The notes beneath the pieces are model-generated. The model saw nothing but the letters and a program-made list of their open reading frames with translations. It searched no databases and was not told the origin of the DNA. Made by a program: the position numbers and the translations under genes. From Glebionis coronaria (Eukaryota; Streptophyta; Magnoliopsida; Asterales; Asteraceae), in the NCBI GenBank assembly GCA_025667525.1, contig CM046881.1, positions 31,976,665 through 32,040,664 on the forward strand: 64,000 nt of DNA, in the 5' to 3' direction. Every line of letters begins with the position of its first letter. Positions within the stretch are counted from its first letter, which is position 1. Below, in pieces: positions 22,307 to 33,404 of the stretch.

Positions 22307-23056
22307 TTCGTCAGGATTCAGAATAAAACATACAACTTATCAACAAACTAACAAAACTGCCTAACAAATTTGTAACAAAATCAAAATGCAGGGACTAGAA
22401 CTTGCAAACCCTAAAAGTGTATTATCAAAAGCTGAGCAATAAAATCGACCAATTTATGAAATGGAAAAGTGAGAAATGCTAAACAGTCCAATCTTTATCA
22501 CAGAAACTGAACAAGGCCAAGCAGCTTATTCAAATGCTTATAACTTGCTTATTCTGGAATATTGTATGGTCTACTTTAGTAATTTGGAAAGCTTATATTT
22601 TGACCTTTACTCAGATAACAAAAATGAGCTCCTAACATTCACTAATAAGGAAATGGGAAGTGAATAAATCTTGCTTGTTTAGGCTGTGAATATGACCCAA
22701 AGTATTTTTATGGCAAATTACCTTTTTGACAAAAGAGTTGACCACAAAAGCTTTCAAGGTTACTAGTATAGGTCTATTGAATGAATGTAAACTCAAACAA
22801 CTACTAACATAAGCCCAATCAACAACTCAACTCTAATCCAAACACTAGTTATTAAGCTGATATGAAAATTTTACAAAGGCACTCTACTCAAAAGCTAATG
22901 GAATCACTAGAAACTTACCTGAATATATCAATCAACTCAAAAGGACCACAAACAAGCCAAGAACCTACAAGTATGCACTAAGGAACACAAAATAGTAAAC
23001 TGATGACAGTTAAGCAATGCAAGACCAAATATTAACAAGTCTAACTAAATCAAAAG

Positions 23057-23415
23057 CCAAGAAATCAACGCTTAACCAATCAAAACATATCAGTTAGGTC
23101 AAATGAACACTAAATCATGCAGAATCATGTATGTTTCACTATGAAACATACATGATTCGTTAGATTCAAAATAAGTTTCTAGTGATTCCAAGAAATCAAC
23201 TCTCAATCAATCAAAACATATCAGTTAGGTCAAATGAACACTAAATCATGCAGAATCATGTATGGATTGATATATTCAGATAAGTTTCTAGTGATTCCAA
23301 GAAATCAACTCTCAATCAATCAAAACATATCAGTTAGGTCAAATGAACACTAAATCATGCAGAATCATGTATGTTTCACCATGAAACATACATGATTCGC
23401 CAGATTCAAAATAAA
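23057..23415. repeat. Three tandem repeats (131, 109, about 118 bp) carrying a short palindrome
   Basis: Copies begin with AAGAAATCAAC at about 23057, 23188 and 23297 and share AAAACATATCAGTTAGGTCA. Copies 1 and 3 contain a hairpin (AATCATGTATGTTTCAC and its mirror); in copy 2 it is replaced by GGATTGATAT, consistent with palindrome loss. Confidence 0.75.
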
Positions 23416-23947
23416 ACAATCAAATATAAGCATAATAAGTTACCAGATAAGTATAAATTAGCATTTCCCTTTAATAAATCAAATATAAGTTACCAGATAA
23501 GTGTAATAAGCATAAAACCTAGATAAGTTACCAGATAAGCATAATAAGCATAAATTAAAAGCATAAAAATTAAAAAAAAGACCATTACCAGCTTCTCCAG
23601 ACGGGTTAGATGATGATTTAAGCTTCGCCGCGTTAGCAGCAGCATAATCATCTCGTATATCCATATAGATGTAAAAATCAGGGTTAGGGTTACGATTATG
23701 TGTACATTAGAACGATTAGATGATTCCGAATAGATCGGATCTATAACAGAGGTGGTTGGGATGGTGGTTGGGGTGGTTCCGGTGGTGGTTGGGTTGGTTG
23801 TGGTTGGGGTGTTAAACGAGTAGAGAGGAGAGTATGTGTGTGTAAAAAATGGAAAGTGTGTAAAAATGGAAAGAATGTGTGTGTAAAAAATGGTTTTATT
23901 TATTTTCAGTTAAAAAAAATTAAAAAAAACCATAACCGTTGAAATGT

Positions 23948-24017
23948 ATAAAAATGGAGGGCCAGGATTATCCCACTTGGTCTATGATAAAGTTGGGGTC
24001 TATGGGGAAATGTTTCC
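23948..24017 (-). repeat. MULE right terminal inverted repeat
   Basis: Read on the - strand from 24017 it aligns with the left terminus. Conserved blocks are CCCCATAGAC and CATAGACCAAGTGGGATAAT, with CTGGCCCTCCAT matching the left CTGTGCCATCTAT. It abuts the second TAGAAATTAC copy. Confidence 0.75.
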
Positions 24018-24027
24018 TAGAAATTAC

Positions 24028-25231
24028 AGAAGTATATTTCTGTTATACATTTCAATTACTTACTCATAACATGTTTCTAAAATTTACCAGCTTGGCTCTT
24101 TGACCATTTATGTTTTTTTTGGTAACCGTGATTTCCCATACATTGGTCAACTAATCCACGGGTTTGAGCCCACCACCACAAAAACTCAAACTAGGTAAAG
24201 CCCTCCCTTTTCACGGGTTTGACCAATTATGTTAAATCATTGATTTGCTAAAAAGGATAGTTTATCCTATGCCAAATGTGAAAGTCATGTATGCTTAAAA
24301 GGATAGTTGGCAATAAAAGATGGTAACCCAAAAACCGGCCCACAATCAGCTTCCTTTCCATAATGACCGGCATATATGACTCACCGAGCGGTTGTTGCTT
24401 TGCAGTTATAGTTAAGTTACTTAATAGGGTAGTTTCCAACGCCAAATGTAAAAAACCATGTACGAATCAAACGCCAGGATATAACCATTATGTTAGTTTT
24501 ATTTGTTGCCATCAATCTGTATAGTATTGGATCAACTAGGGCACTATTTTGGAAAGATGATAGTGATTTCTGTACATACAAAACCTTAGTGCTTGGGACT
24601 TTATTATAATTGCAGGAGGCCAGTGGGATGGTAATTGTAGTTGGTTAATGCTAGATTATTCGATCTTGTTTAACATTTTCTTTGTTTGCTTGTATGACAG
24701 GAGCTAGAGATTGAGAAGTCTGCTATTGACGGAAGTGAGATGGAGCAGGTTTCGGCTAGGAGACATACACAATCGGGACTAATATGTTCTGATTTAAGTT
24801 TTAACTTTAGAAGCTAAGACAGTTTTTTATGAGAGTTTATCAATATTATGTCTGTGTTGGAATGGTTTCTCTTTTTTGAAAGGCATGTCGGATTGGATTT
24901 TAGTAAGACCTGGATCTTATCAAGTCAAAAATATTTACTTGATTTTACTTTTGATACGTAAGATTCCTATTTTCCTGAATTGGGGTTTTGCACTGACCAT
25001 TTTAACCACTTGGTCTGCAGACATGGTCCGATCTCATCTCTTTGAATGGAGGAAGGTATTTTGGGACAATACCATTTATTGGTCCTATTAAGTATATACA
25101 TAATAGCAAATACTTTTCAAATTGTACAAATATCATACTTTGACTTTAGAAATTACTATTATGATACACGTACTAATAAAAAATAGTCTCGATATCATAC
25201 ATTAGTTGACGTGGTAAACTAGTTACATGGT
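24028..25231. other. Host spacer between MULE and copia element 1
   Basis: Mostly noncoding. A short exon-like block after TTGTATGACAG (near 24702) reads ELEIEKSAIDGSEMEQVSAR and ends in TAA at about 24817, perhaps the last exon of a decayed gene; I do not recognise it. The 24100-24230 stretch holds CACGGGTTTGA-type direct repeats facing each other, as in some SINE-like plant repeats. Confidence 0.3.
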
Positions 25232-25236
25232 ATACT

Positions 25237-25658
25237 TGTTGAAAGTATGATCTGCTCCTTGTTAGCAGGAGTGTTTGTTTTTTTTAATTGTTTATGTGCA
25301 GGGGTTGAAGTGTAGTTGCAAGAAGTGTCAAGGGGGCTTAAGTGTCAAGTTTATTAAAGATGGAGGGTTGTTGCTGCGAAAGTGCGAAAGTCACAAGTCA
25401 TGTGTATATAAGCTGGTCAACAAGCTCATAACACACATAACTCGTTCCCATCTTCTCTCTCGTTTTACACATAGTTATCAGATTTGTTGTTCTTGGTGAT
25501 TGAGATCATCTTGATCTTTGTAATCTTGTTTTCTGAGTTTCAATCTTGTAAAACTATTATCAGTTAGATAATAGACCCATACCAGCTTAATCTGTGGTGG
25601 GTTTTTTGTTTTAATAAAGTCATTTGAGAATCATCACTGAGTTTCATAAATCTTAACA
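25237..25658 (+). repeat. 5' LTR of copia 1
   Basis: 422 bp, TGTTGAAAG...CTTAACA. TATATAAG near 25405 is a likely TATA box and AATAAA at 25613-25618 a likely polyadenylation signal. Confidence 0.9.
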
Positions 25659-25671
25659 TGGTATCAGAGCC
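25659..25671 (+). other. Primer-binding site of copia 1
   Basis: TGGTATCAGAGCC directly follows the LTR, complementary to initiator tRNA-Met. Confidence 0.85.
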
Positions 25672-26291
25672 AGGTTTCATCACCTTCCTTTGATATTGTG
25701 ATTTTTTGTGATTAAAACGTTTTTTTGGTTCTGAAAAATATGGGGGGGTTTTAAATTGAGAGGTTCAATTAACTGGTGTTAATTGATTGTTCTTGTGGTT
25801 GATTCATCATTCCTGGCGTTCTTGATCATTAGCCCTAATTTCTTGAAAATTAGGGTTTGGTGATTTTTTGGGGATCTGCTTATTTGAGGATCGATTGGCG
25901 TTGATCTTTGGTTCTTCGTTCGATTGGTGCTTTAGATTGGTGATTCTAGTGATTTTAATTTCTTGAAAAATTAGGGTTTGGTTCTGGGTTCTTGATTATT
26001 CTTTTACTAAGTGAATCAAAGAATAACTGAGGAAGTCTTCCGCGGGTTCTATAGCTCTGTAACACCTCTTTTACTTTTAATCAGTCTTTTGTGATTCTTG
26101 ATTGGTTAATTGTTCTTGTTTGTTTTTTGTTAGTAGTGTAATTTTTTCCTTTCGTGTCTTGTCAATCTTTAGCCCTTGACCTACCATCTTGAATGGTTTG
26201 AAATCTTGGGAACTAAACGAGATTGATTTTGACTTCTTTACTGTTTCTGTTATTAGTTGTTCTTTTGTGGTTGTTTATGTCTTACTACGTT

Positions 26292-27290
26292 ATGTCTGAA
26301 GAGGAGTATGAGCATAATAATGAGGACTATAATTCAGATGCAACTGATGCATCTATAACTAAAGTTAGTCGTTTGGATCTTAGTGATCCTTTGCATCTTC
26401 ATCCTAATGATTTTGCATCTTTAACTGTTGTGTCTGCTAAACTTAAGGGTACTGAGAATTATCAAGTTTGGTCTTATGCTATGTTACTTGCTCTTGATGG
26501 TAAAAACAAAACTGGTTTTATTGATGGATCTTGTAAAAGATCCAATACTGATGAGGTCTTGGGTAGTCAATGGGATAGAGTTAATGCTATTGTGCTTGGT
26601 TGGATTTTGAATTCTATCACTGAGGAGTTGTTCTTGGGCCATATTTTTTCTAAAAGGGCTAAACGTGTTTGGGATGAACTTAAAGAAACTTATGATAAAG
26701 TAGATGGTTCTGTCACTTTTAATCTACATCATAAAATACATTCTTTATCACAAAATGGGTCTGTTTTGGCTGATTATTATCATAAACTCAATGCCCTTTG
26801 GAAATAGTTTGATGCTCTTGTGCAACTTCCTAGGTGTACTTGTCATGTTGCTGAGGACTTTAAAAAACATAATCAGTTAATGAAACTAATGCAGTTTTTA
26901 ATGGGACTTGATGATTTTTATATGCAAATAAGAAGTAGTATTCTCTCTAGAGATCCTTTCCATGATGTTAAAAGTGCTTATGCTATTATTTCTAGTGAGG
27001 AGTCTCATAGAGTTATGTCTGGATCAGGGTCCTCCCAAAGGAGTCAGTCCTCTGTGTTTAACTCTAGTGTGAACAGGGGTAGTGTTCAAAGGCCTCAAAA
27101 TAATAACTCTTCTAGACCTGCTGGGTCTAATAGACCCACTAATGATAATAGAGGGTCTAGTGGAGGACCTACCTTGGTGTGTGAAAATTGTGGTTTTAAT
27201 GGGCATACTATTGATATATGTTTCAAGCTTATTGGTTATCCACCTGATTTTGGGAAGAAAAATAATACTGGGGTTTCTAATAATAATTAG
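26292..27290 (+). pseudogene. copia 1 gag (capsid, zinc knuckle), with internal stop
   Basis: I start at the MSEEEYEHNN Met (26292) rather than the hydrophobic upstream Met at 26223, because the copia capsid begins in this style. Conserved gag residues include LKGTENYQVWSYAMLLAL and AKRVWDELKETYDK. TAG at 26805-26807 interrupts the frame and reading resumes as FDALVQLPRC. The zinc knuckle CENCGFNGHTIDIC (CX2CX4HX4C) lies near the end. Gag would form the virus-like particle and bind RNA. Further stops follow at 27288 and 27312. Confidence 0.8.
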
Positions 27291-27317
27291 ACATCTCAGA
27301 ACTTCAATAAATGATTT

Positions 27318-29657
27318 GTGAATAATAACAATGCTGGTTCTATCTGTACTTCTTCTTTTTCTGATGAACAGTTGTCTAAAATCATTGCTTTGATTAAGGA
27401 CAATACTGCTGGTGCTCAGGCCAATATGGTAGGTATTGTGGTCAATCAAAGTCTGTTTTTAATAAGAATTTTCATAAATTCTTTTGCTCTAATAGTCAGA
27501 TTAAGTCTAGTTTGGTAGATCATAGTCTTATTGTTGATTCAGGTGCTAATCAGCATCTTACTTATGATGATAAGTATCTGGTTGATGTTATTGATATTTC
27601 CAAACTTGGTATTAAAGTGTCTCATCCTAATGGTATTGAGGCATTCATTACCAAGGTTGGAAATATGGTCTTAAACAGAGACTTAACATTATATGATGTG
27701 TTGGTTGTTCCTGAATATTGTGTTAGTCTTATGTTTGTGCATAAAATTGCTAAGAATAGTAAATTTGTTGTGGCTTTTGATGAGTCTAGTTGCTATATCT
27801 TGCCTCAGGGTTTGAGGGAGATGAGGTTGTTGGGGACTGGTAAACAAAAGGATGGCTTGTATTTTTTGATAGAGGTACTGGTTTTGAGAAACCTAATGTT
27901 ACTTGTTTTTTGAGTAAAGATCTTTGGCATTGTAGACTTGGTCATCCTTCAGACCAAGTTCTCAATGTTTTAAAAAATGATTTAATTTTTGAGAAAACTA
28001 ATGGGGAGTTTTTTTGTGGAACTTGTCAAAAGGCCAAACAGACTAGAGAGTCTTTCCCTATTAGTGATCATGTTTCTACTAATCTGGGTGAATTAGTTCA
28101 TTTAGATTTGTAGGGTCCTTACAAGGTTACTAGTAAGGAGGGGTTTAGATATTTTTTAACTGTTGTTGATGACTTTTCTAGGGCTGTTTGGGTATATTTG
28201 TTGAAGAATAAGACTGAGGTGTTTGATTGTATAAAGATTTTCTTTCACTTGATTAAAAATCAGTTTAATAGAACTATTAAAACTTTTAGAAGTGATAATG
28301 GTACTGAGTTTATAAATCAAAAAATGATTGAGTTTTGTGAGTTAAATGGGATTATACATCAAACATCTTGTCCTTACACTCCTTAACAGAATGGAATTGT
28401 TAAAAGGAAACATAGGCATCTTCTGAATGTGGCTAGATCCCTTATGTTTCAGGGGGGTTGCCTTTAAATTTGTGGTCTGAGTGTGTTCTTATAGATACTT
28501 ACTTGATTAATAGGTTACCAACTTCAGTGCTGAAAGGAAAGTGTCCTTTCCAAATTGTGTTTAATAAAAAACATGGTTTAAAACATTTGAGAATGTTTGG
28601 ATGTCTCTGTTTTGCTACTTTACTTACTAGTAATGATAAGTTTAGTAGTAGATCTGAGAAATGTGTGTTTGTTGGCTACTCTGGGACTAAAAAAGGGTAT
28701 AAATTGTTAAGTCTTGAAAAGGGTCATTTCTTGGTTTCAAGGGATGTTAAGTTTTTTGAAAACATTTTTCCTTTTAAGACTAATAACAATGGTACTCTTA
28801 GCAGTGATAATCAGGGTCTAAGTCTTGATAGTTTTTTAGAAGTTGTCATAGATACAGATCCTGGTGTGCCCTATGATGATATTGTTTCTGCCTCATCACA
28901 CAGAGGCAACAACTCTTCTCATAGTAATGAGCCTCTAGTTAACCCACTTGAGAGTGAGGAGGGGCATTCTCAGGTCTCTAGTGAGCCTGTTAATGAGAAT
29001 GAGATGGCTGCTCCTTTTATTGAGCATGAATTTGAGGGCATTAATAATGACATACCTAATGCTGTGAGTCCTGTTGTTAGAAGGTCTGAAAGGGCTTCTG
29101 TTTTCCCAAGAAAATACAATGATTATGTTTTAGCTTCAAGAGTTAAATTTGGGCTTAAAAATTTTGTTAGTTATGCTAGAATTAAGTCTGATAACTATTG
29201 TTTTGTTACTAAACTTAATAAAAGTGTTGAGCCTAAAACTTTTTGGGAAGCTAGTAAGAGTCAGCACTGGATTGATGCTATGAATAAAGAGATGGATGCT
29301 TTAAATGAAAATAATACTTGGACTATAACTGATTTAGCTAAAGATAGGAAAGCTATTAATGGTAAATGGGTTTATAGGATCAAGTATAAGTCTAGTGGAG
29401 AGATTGAAAGATATAAAGCTAGATATGTGATTTCAGGTTATAATCAAAAGGAAGGTATAGATTTTGATGAGACTTTTTCACCTGTTGTGAAAATTTTTAC
29501 TGTTAGATGCTTGATAAATTTGGCTGTGCAAAATAGTTGGCCTTTATTTCAACTTGATATCAACAATGCTTTCTTGTATGGAGATCTTGATGAAACTGTG
29601 TATATGACTTTGCCTGATGTGATAAAACCTAATAGATTCGGATCTTTAAGCTACTAG
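27318..29657 (+). pseudogene. copia 1 pol, 5' part: protease, integrase, start of RT
   Basis: Protease motif IVDSGANQH (27531 onward) has an intact DSG. GAG-pre-integrase WHCRLGHPSD and zinc-binding CGTCQKAK lead into the integrase core with VHLDL, FRSDNGTEF. RT starts with WIDAMNKEMDALNENNTW and FQLDINNAFLYGDLDE. Breaks: frameshifts near 27450, 27865 (T run) and 28450 (G run), TAG at 28111-28113 and TAA at 28384-28386. Reading continues past 29620 only into the inserted LTR, where it stops. Non-functional. Confidence 0.85.
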
Positions 29658-30128
29658 GCATGATTATCATTCATATAATTTAACATAGCAGAATTAGAAC
29701 AATAATCATGAACAAGGTGTTGTGGACAAGATGAATTTTCCCAAACGTTACTTGTATTATTAAACACAAATAACACCTAGACGTGTATACATTGAATCCC
29801 ACATCTAGACACACGAATTGTTTGTAGGTTACATTGTGAATGATTGTTATGAATAAAACCTACGTAGGGTATGTGTTTATATACTACACATAAACCCTTG
29901 TTACAAGGAAACTAAATAAGATATTTAGTAAATAAGATATTTAGTAAATAAGATATTCACTAAATAATATATTCACTAAATAATATATTCACTAAATCTT
30001 TTATCTTCTTGCAATATATCTTCTACAAGTTTGTCCACCGGCTTGTAGAATCTTCACTTGTCAGATTTAGTCCTTTTCTTTTAGTTTTGACACATCAACT
30101 CATAATACTTTATAATTTCGATCCAACA
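29620..30128 (-). repeat. 3' LTR of the non-autonomous element
   Basis: 509 bp, in + orientation starting TGATAAAACC and ending GATCCAACA. A short run of tandem AAATAAGATATT(T/C)A(G/C)T units is present near 29915-30000. Confidence 0.85.
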
Positions 30129-30512
30129 ATCTTCCCCTAGTTGATGATGTCAAAACCTTTGTATATGGTACACGATCTTCAAATTGCTTCCCCTTAAGTA
30201 TAGCACATATTCTTCCACTTTTTGACACATCAATAGGGAATATGTGAAAGTATGCAATCTTGAAAATTCTCCAAAAGTAGCTCTATGTAATGATCTTGAA
30301 GAAAAATAAGTACAATAATTTTGATGTAGAAGCAAAATAACCCAAACTTTGTATTTCTTTCACCCAATTGCTCACTAGTTGATAAACTCTTCCCCTAGTT
30401 GTCGAAACGACTAGAGAAAAATGCAACTCTTTCACTGCAAAAGGGGGCTCCGTTTATTGGTAAGAACGGGAACTGAAACCAACAAAAATCGCACAACTCT
30501 AAGCCAGTTGTT

Positions 30513-30762
30513 AGCTATAACAATATATTTAGATCCAATGATAAAGGTGTATTGCTCACCCATCAGTTTTTATTACATGGGTAATGGTAACCTTCACGAC
30601 TATGAGCCAATCGTATGCTATAACAATATATTTAGTCCAATGACAAGGTGTATTGCTCACCACAGTTTTTGTTACATGGGAACTGGTAACCTTCACGACT
30701 ATGAGCCAGTCGTACGCTGTAACAATATATTTAGTACAGAGACAAGGTGTATTGCTCACCTA
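30513..30762. repeat. Three imperfect repeats of about 100 bp inside the non-autonomous element
   Basis: Copies begin GCT.TAACAATATATTTAG at 30513, 30617 and 30717 and include AAGGTGTATTGCTCACC and ACCTTCACGACTATGAGCCA. They create the only sizeable ORF there (30421-31083), which I regard as non-coding. Confidence 0.7.
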
Positions 30763-31039
30763 AATAAGAAAAACAAATTTGTGAAAACTAACTTCAACAT
30801 CAAACTTACCATAAGAACTCTTCCCCTTAATCATATACGACTTTATAAAAAATATCCGAGCCATGAATATCAAATTGATATTCTGTATAGAAACGGAGAT
30901 CCCAATGTACCTTCGTGTGTAAATACCTCGTTTTGTGTGCAAAAACGTAACCAAAATACCAAACAGCAGCGAATCCTTTGTCGTCCAATATCCTTCACTG
31001 TCCAAGATCTTAGCAGTGTATGTTGTCCAATATCGGACA

Positions 31040-31235
31040 ACACTTGTCAGCGTTTGAAAAATCATATCTCGGACAACACATGAATTCCTGTCAACGCCTA
31101 CATATAACTTGTCAGCGCTATCTTTAAACCTGTCAGCGCCTGGTCATCAGCATCTCATCTATGCCTTGTCAGCGTCAACGACATCCACTGACACTAACAT
31201 CTATCAGCGTCAAAATAACTCCCATCAGCGGCTAA
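31040..31235. repeat. TGTCAGCG-rich cluster with a small hairpin
   Basis: About seven dispersed TGTCAGCG(C/T) or close variants occur in 190 bp. Just upstream, TTGTCC-AATATC-GGACAA (about 31022-31039) is a perfect hairpin. This lies near the 5' (primer-site) end of the element in its own orientation. Confidence 0.5.
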
Positions 31236-31727
31236 TTGATCTAGGGTTTTATAAACCCTAAATCATTATTTCATGTGAAAATCCATAAACTGCAGTGAAC
31301 TTCGACAGCGAATAACTTCTTCATAAATGCTCAGATCGAAGATCCCTTTGGTGAGATCCTAGACATAAGTGTCAAGAACCTACAGATCGAATTTCACGAC
31401 GATCCAACGGTTAACGAAGGAGAAATCGCGTTTTTACTATTACTGTTCACAGAAAACAGCATATGATCACTGCTGACTTCGACGGTTAATAACTTTTTCT
31501 TGGGGATAGATCTCGACAATACCTCCGGTGGATATCTAGATATATGTGTGTAGAACACACACAGAAAATTTCGTGGCGATCCAACGGTTCAATAAAAAGT
31601 TATGCCTTTCGTACTACTGCTGCGCACACAAACTGCATAAAAACCCTATACGGGATTTTCTTCTTTTTCACTAAGAACGAACACCTCGTTGATCCTAGCA
31701 TCGAGAGCCACCCGCTCTGATACCAAT

Positions 31728-32236
31728 TGATAAAACCTAATAGATTCGGATCTTTAAGCTGCTAGGCATGATTATCATTCATATAATTTAACATAGCGGA
31801 ATTAGAACAATAATCATGAACAAGGTGTTGTGGACAAGATGAATTTTCCCAAACGTTACTTGTATTATTAAACAAAAATAACACCTAGACGTGTATACAT
31901 TGAATCCCACATCTAGACACACGAATTGTTTGTAGGTTACATTGTGAATGATTGTTATGAATAAAACCTACGTATGGTATGTGTTTATATACTACACATA
32001 AACCCTTGTTACAAGGAAACTAAATAAGATATTTAATAAATAAGATATTTAGTAAATAAGATATTCACTAAATAATATATTCACTAAATAATATATTCAC
32101 TAAATCTTTTATCTTCTTGCAATATATCTTCTACAAGTTTGTCCACCGGCTTGTAGAATCTTCACTTGTCAGATTTAGTCCTTGTCTTTTAGTTTTGACA
32201 CATCAACTCATAATACTTTATAATTTCGACCTAACA
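31728..32236 (-). repeat. 5' LTR of the non-autonomous element
   Basis: 509 bp, mate of 29620-30128. CTCTGATACCA immediately to its left is the reverse complement of the primer site. Confidence 0.85.
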
Positions 32237-32241
32237 TGATG

Positions 32242-33362
32242 GATATTTTGATAAGAATGATAAGAGAGTTTGCAGGTTAAATAAGTCTTTATATGGGTTA
32301 AAACAAGCTCCTAGGCAATGGAATGCCAAGTTAACACATGCTCTTATTGAACATGGTTTTGTGCAAAGTAAAAGTGATTATTCTTTGTTCACTAAAAATG
32401 AATCTAGTGTTTTTCCTGCATTACTTGTCTATGTTGATGATATTGTTGTTACTGGCAATAGTGTGAGTCATATTGAAGAATTTAAAAGGTTTTTAAGAAG
32501 TAAGTTTCAAATTAAAGATCGGGGAAAATTAAAATACTTTTTGGGCATTGAAGTGATTGATACAGACCTTGGTTTGTGTCTTAATCAGAGAAAGTATTGT
32601 TTAGATTTGTTGTCTGATTTTGGATTGCTTGCTTGTAAACCTTCTGCTACTCCACTTGAGCAAAATTTGAGCATTACTAGTGAACCTACAGACTCTGATT
32701 GTGTGCTTGATAATATTACCGAGTATCAAAAACTTATTGGCAAACTTATTTATCTTACTCACACTAGGCCTGATATATCTTATGCTGTTCATTGTCTTAG
32801 CCAGTTTATGCATAAACCTCTTAAGTCTCATCTTAAAATGGCTCTTAAAGGTTTAAGATACTTAAAAGGTTCTCCTGGTAAAGGTATTCACATTGTTATA
32901 AATGCAAATGTTTCTCTTAAAGCTTTTGTAGATGCAGATTGGGCTAACTGTTTAGTGACTAGAAAGTTTGTTACTGGTTTTTGTTTACTTTTGAATGGGT
33001 CACTAGTATCTTGGAAAAGCAAAAAACAAACCACCATTTCTAAGTCTAGTGCTGAAGCTGAATATAGAGCTATGGCTTCAGCTACTTCAGAAATTGTTTG
33101 GGTCCTTAAAATCTTAAAGGACTTGAATTGGGAACATTTTTTGCCTGTAAAATTGTTTTGTGATAGTCAAGCTGCTATTAAAATAGCTGCTAATCCTGTT
33201 TTTCATGAAAGAACAAAACATCTTGAGATAGATCTTCATTTTGTGAGAGATAAAATTATGGCTGGTGTGATTAAGACTTGTAAAGTTAATACTGCAAATC
33301 AGACTGCAGATATTCTTTCCAAGGGACTTGACAAGTTGCAACATGATAAGCTTGTTGGTTAA
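32242..33362 (+). pseudogene. copia 1 pol, 3' part: RT catalytic core and RNase H
   Basis: It resumes RT with LNKSLYGLKQAPRQW and LVYVDDIVVTG, so the RT Asp pair is intact. RNase H follows with ADWANCLVTRKFVTG, KSSAEAEYRAMA and FCDSQAAIKIA, ending at TAA 33360-33362 just before the polypurine tract. This 3' part has no stop or frameshift; the disabling lesions are upstream. The frame joins that of the 5' part if the inserted element and one TGATG copy are removed. Confidence 0.88.
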
Positions 33363-33404
33363 TTGGGATTGTTTGATTATTTCCAGGTTCAGATCAAAGA
33401 GGGG

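Larger units (their letters stand above)
20793..23664 (-). pseudogene. Ulp1-like gene of the MULE, 5' part (disabled)
   Basis: Exon 1 is 23589-23664 (MDIRDDYAAANAAKLKS...), with donor GTAATG. A 1.5-kb intron follows, and exon 2 starts at 22045 after TTTTGCAG, joining in frame as VTTTKAG. Exon 2 runs through a basic Pro/Lys-rich segment with a PPPPPP run, three DVEAKE(D/H)K repeats (39-bp units near 21640-21750), an acidic Glu/Ser stretch, then a conserved region ending SNDIVV at the gypsy junction. It would continue into the exon ending at 10904. Breaks: TGA at 21759-21761, TAA at 21396-21398, a frameshift near 21265 and TAG at 21247-21249. The N-terminal region is typical low-complexity targeting sequence of these Ulp1 proteins, and function is lost. 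Confidence 0.65.
2258..24017. mobile_element. Large Mutator-like element (MULE) with FAR1-type transposase and Ulp1-like gene
   Basis: TAGAAATTAC occurs at 2248-2257 and at 24018-24027, a 10-bp target duplication within the 9-11 bp range of MULEs. Immediately inside are inverted repeats that align without gaps for about 65 bp; the best block is CATAGACCAA at 2289-2298 on the + strand and at the matching distance from the right end on the - strand. The element holds a FAR1/MULE transposase on + (2783-6930) and a convergent Ulp1/C48 protease-like pseudogene on -. This pairing is known from plant Ulp1-carrying MULEs such as the Kaonashi group and melon CUMULE. The span is 21.8 kb, of which 9.9 kb is a later gypsy-type insertion, so the original was about 11.9 kb. 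Its introns and intergenic DNA carry palindromic arrays not seen outside it in this window. Confidence 0.85.
29620..32236 (-). mobile_element. Non-autonomous LTR retrotransposon (2.6 kb) in copia 1
   Basis: Two 509-bp LTRs (29620-30128 and 31728-32236) are flanked by TGATG at 29615-29619 and 32237-32241. On the - strand an initiator tRNA-Met primer site (TGGTATCAGAGC) lies just inside the right LTR and a purine tract AGGGGAAGAT just inside the left, so it is oriented leftward. The 1.6-kb interior has no retroviral domain, only a 220-codon ORF made of repeats. Removing it restores copia 1 RT reading. LTRs differ at about 8 sites, so it is younger than copia 1. Confidence 0.88.

Noticed and set aside
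27024..27449. 141-codon ORF on the minus strand
   Set aside because: Antisense shadow of the copia 1 gag region with its zinc knuckle on the plus strand.
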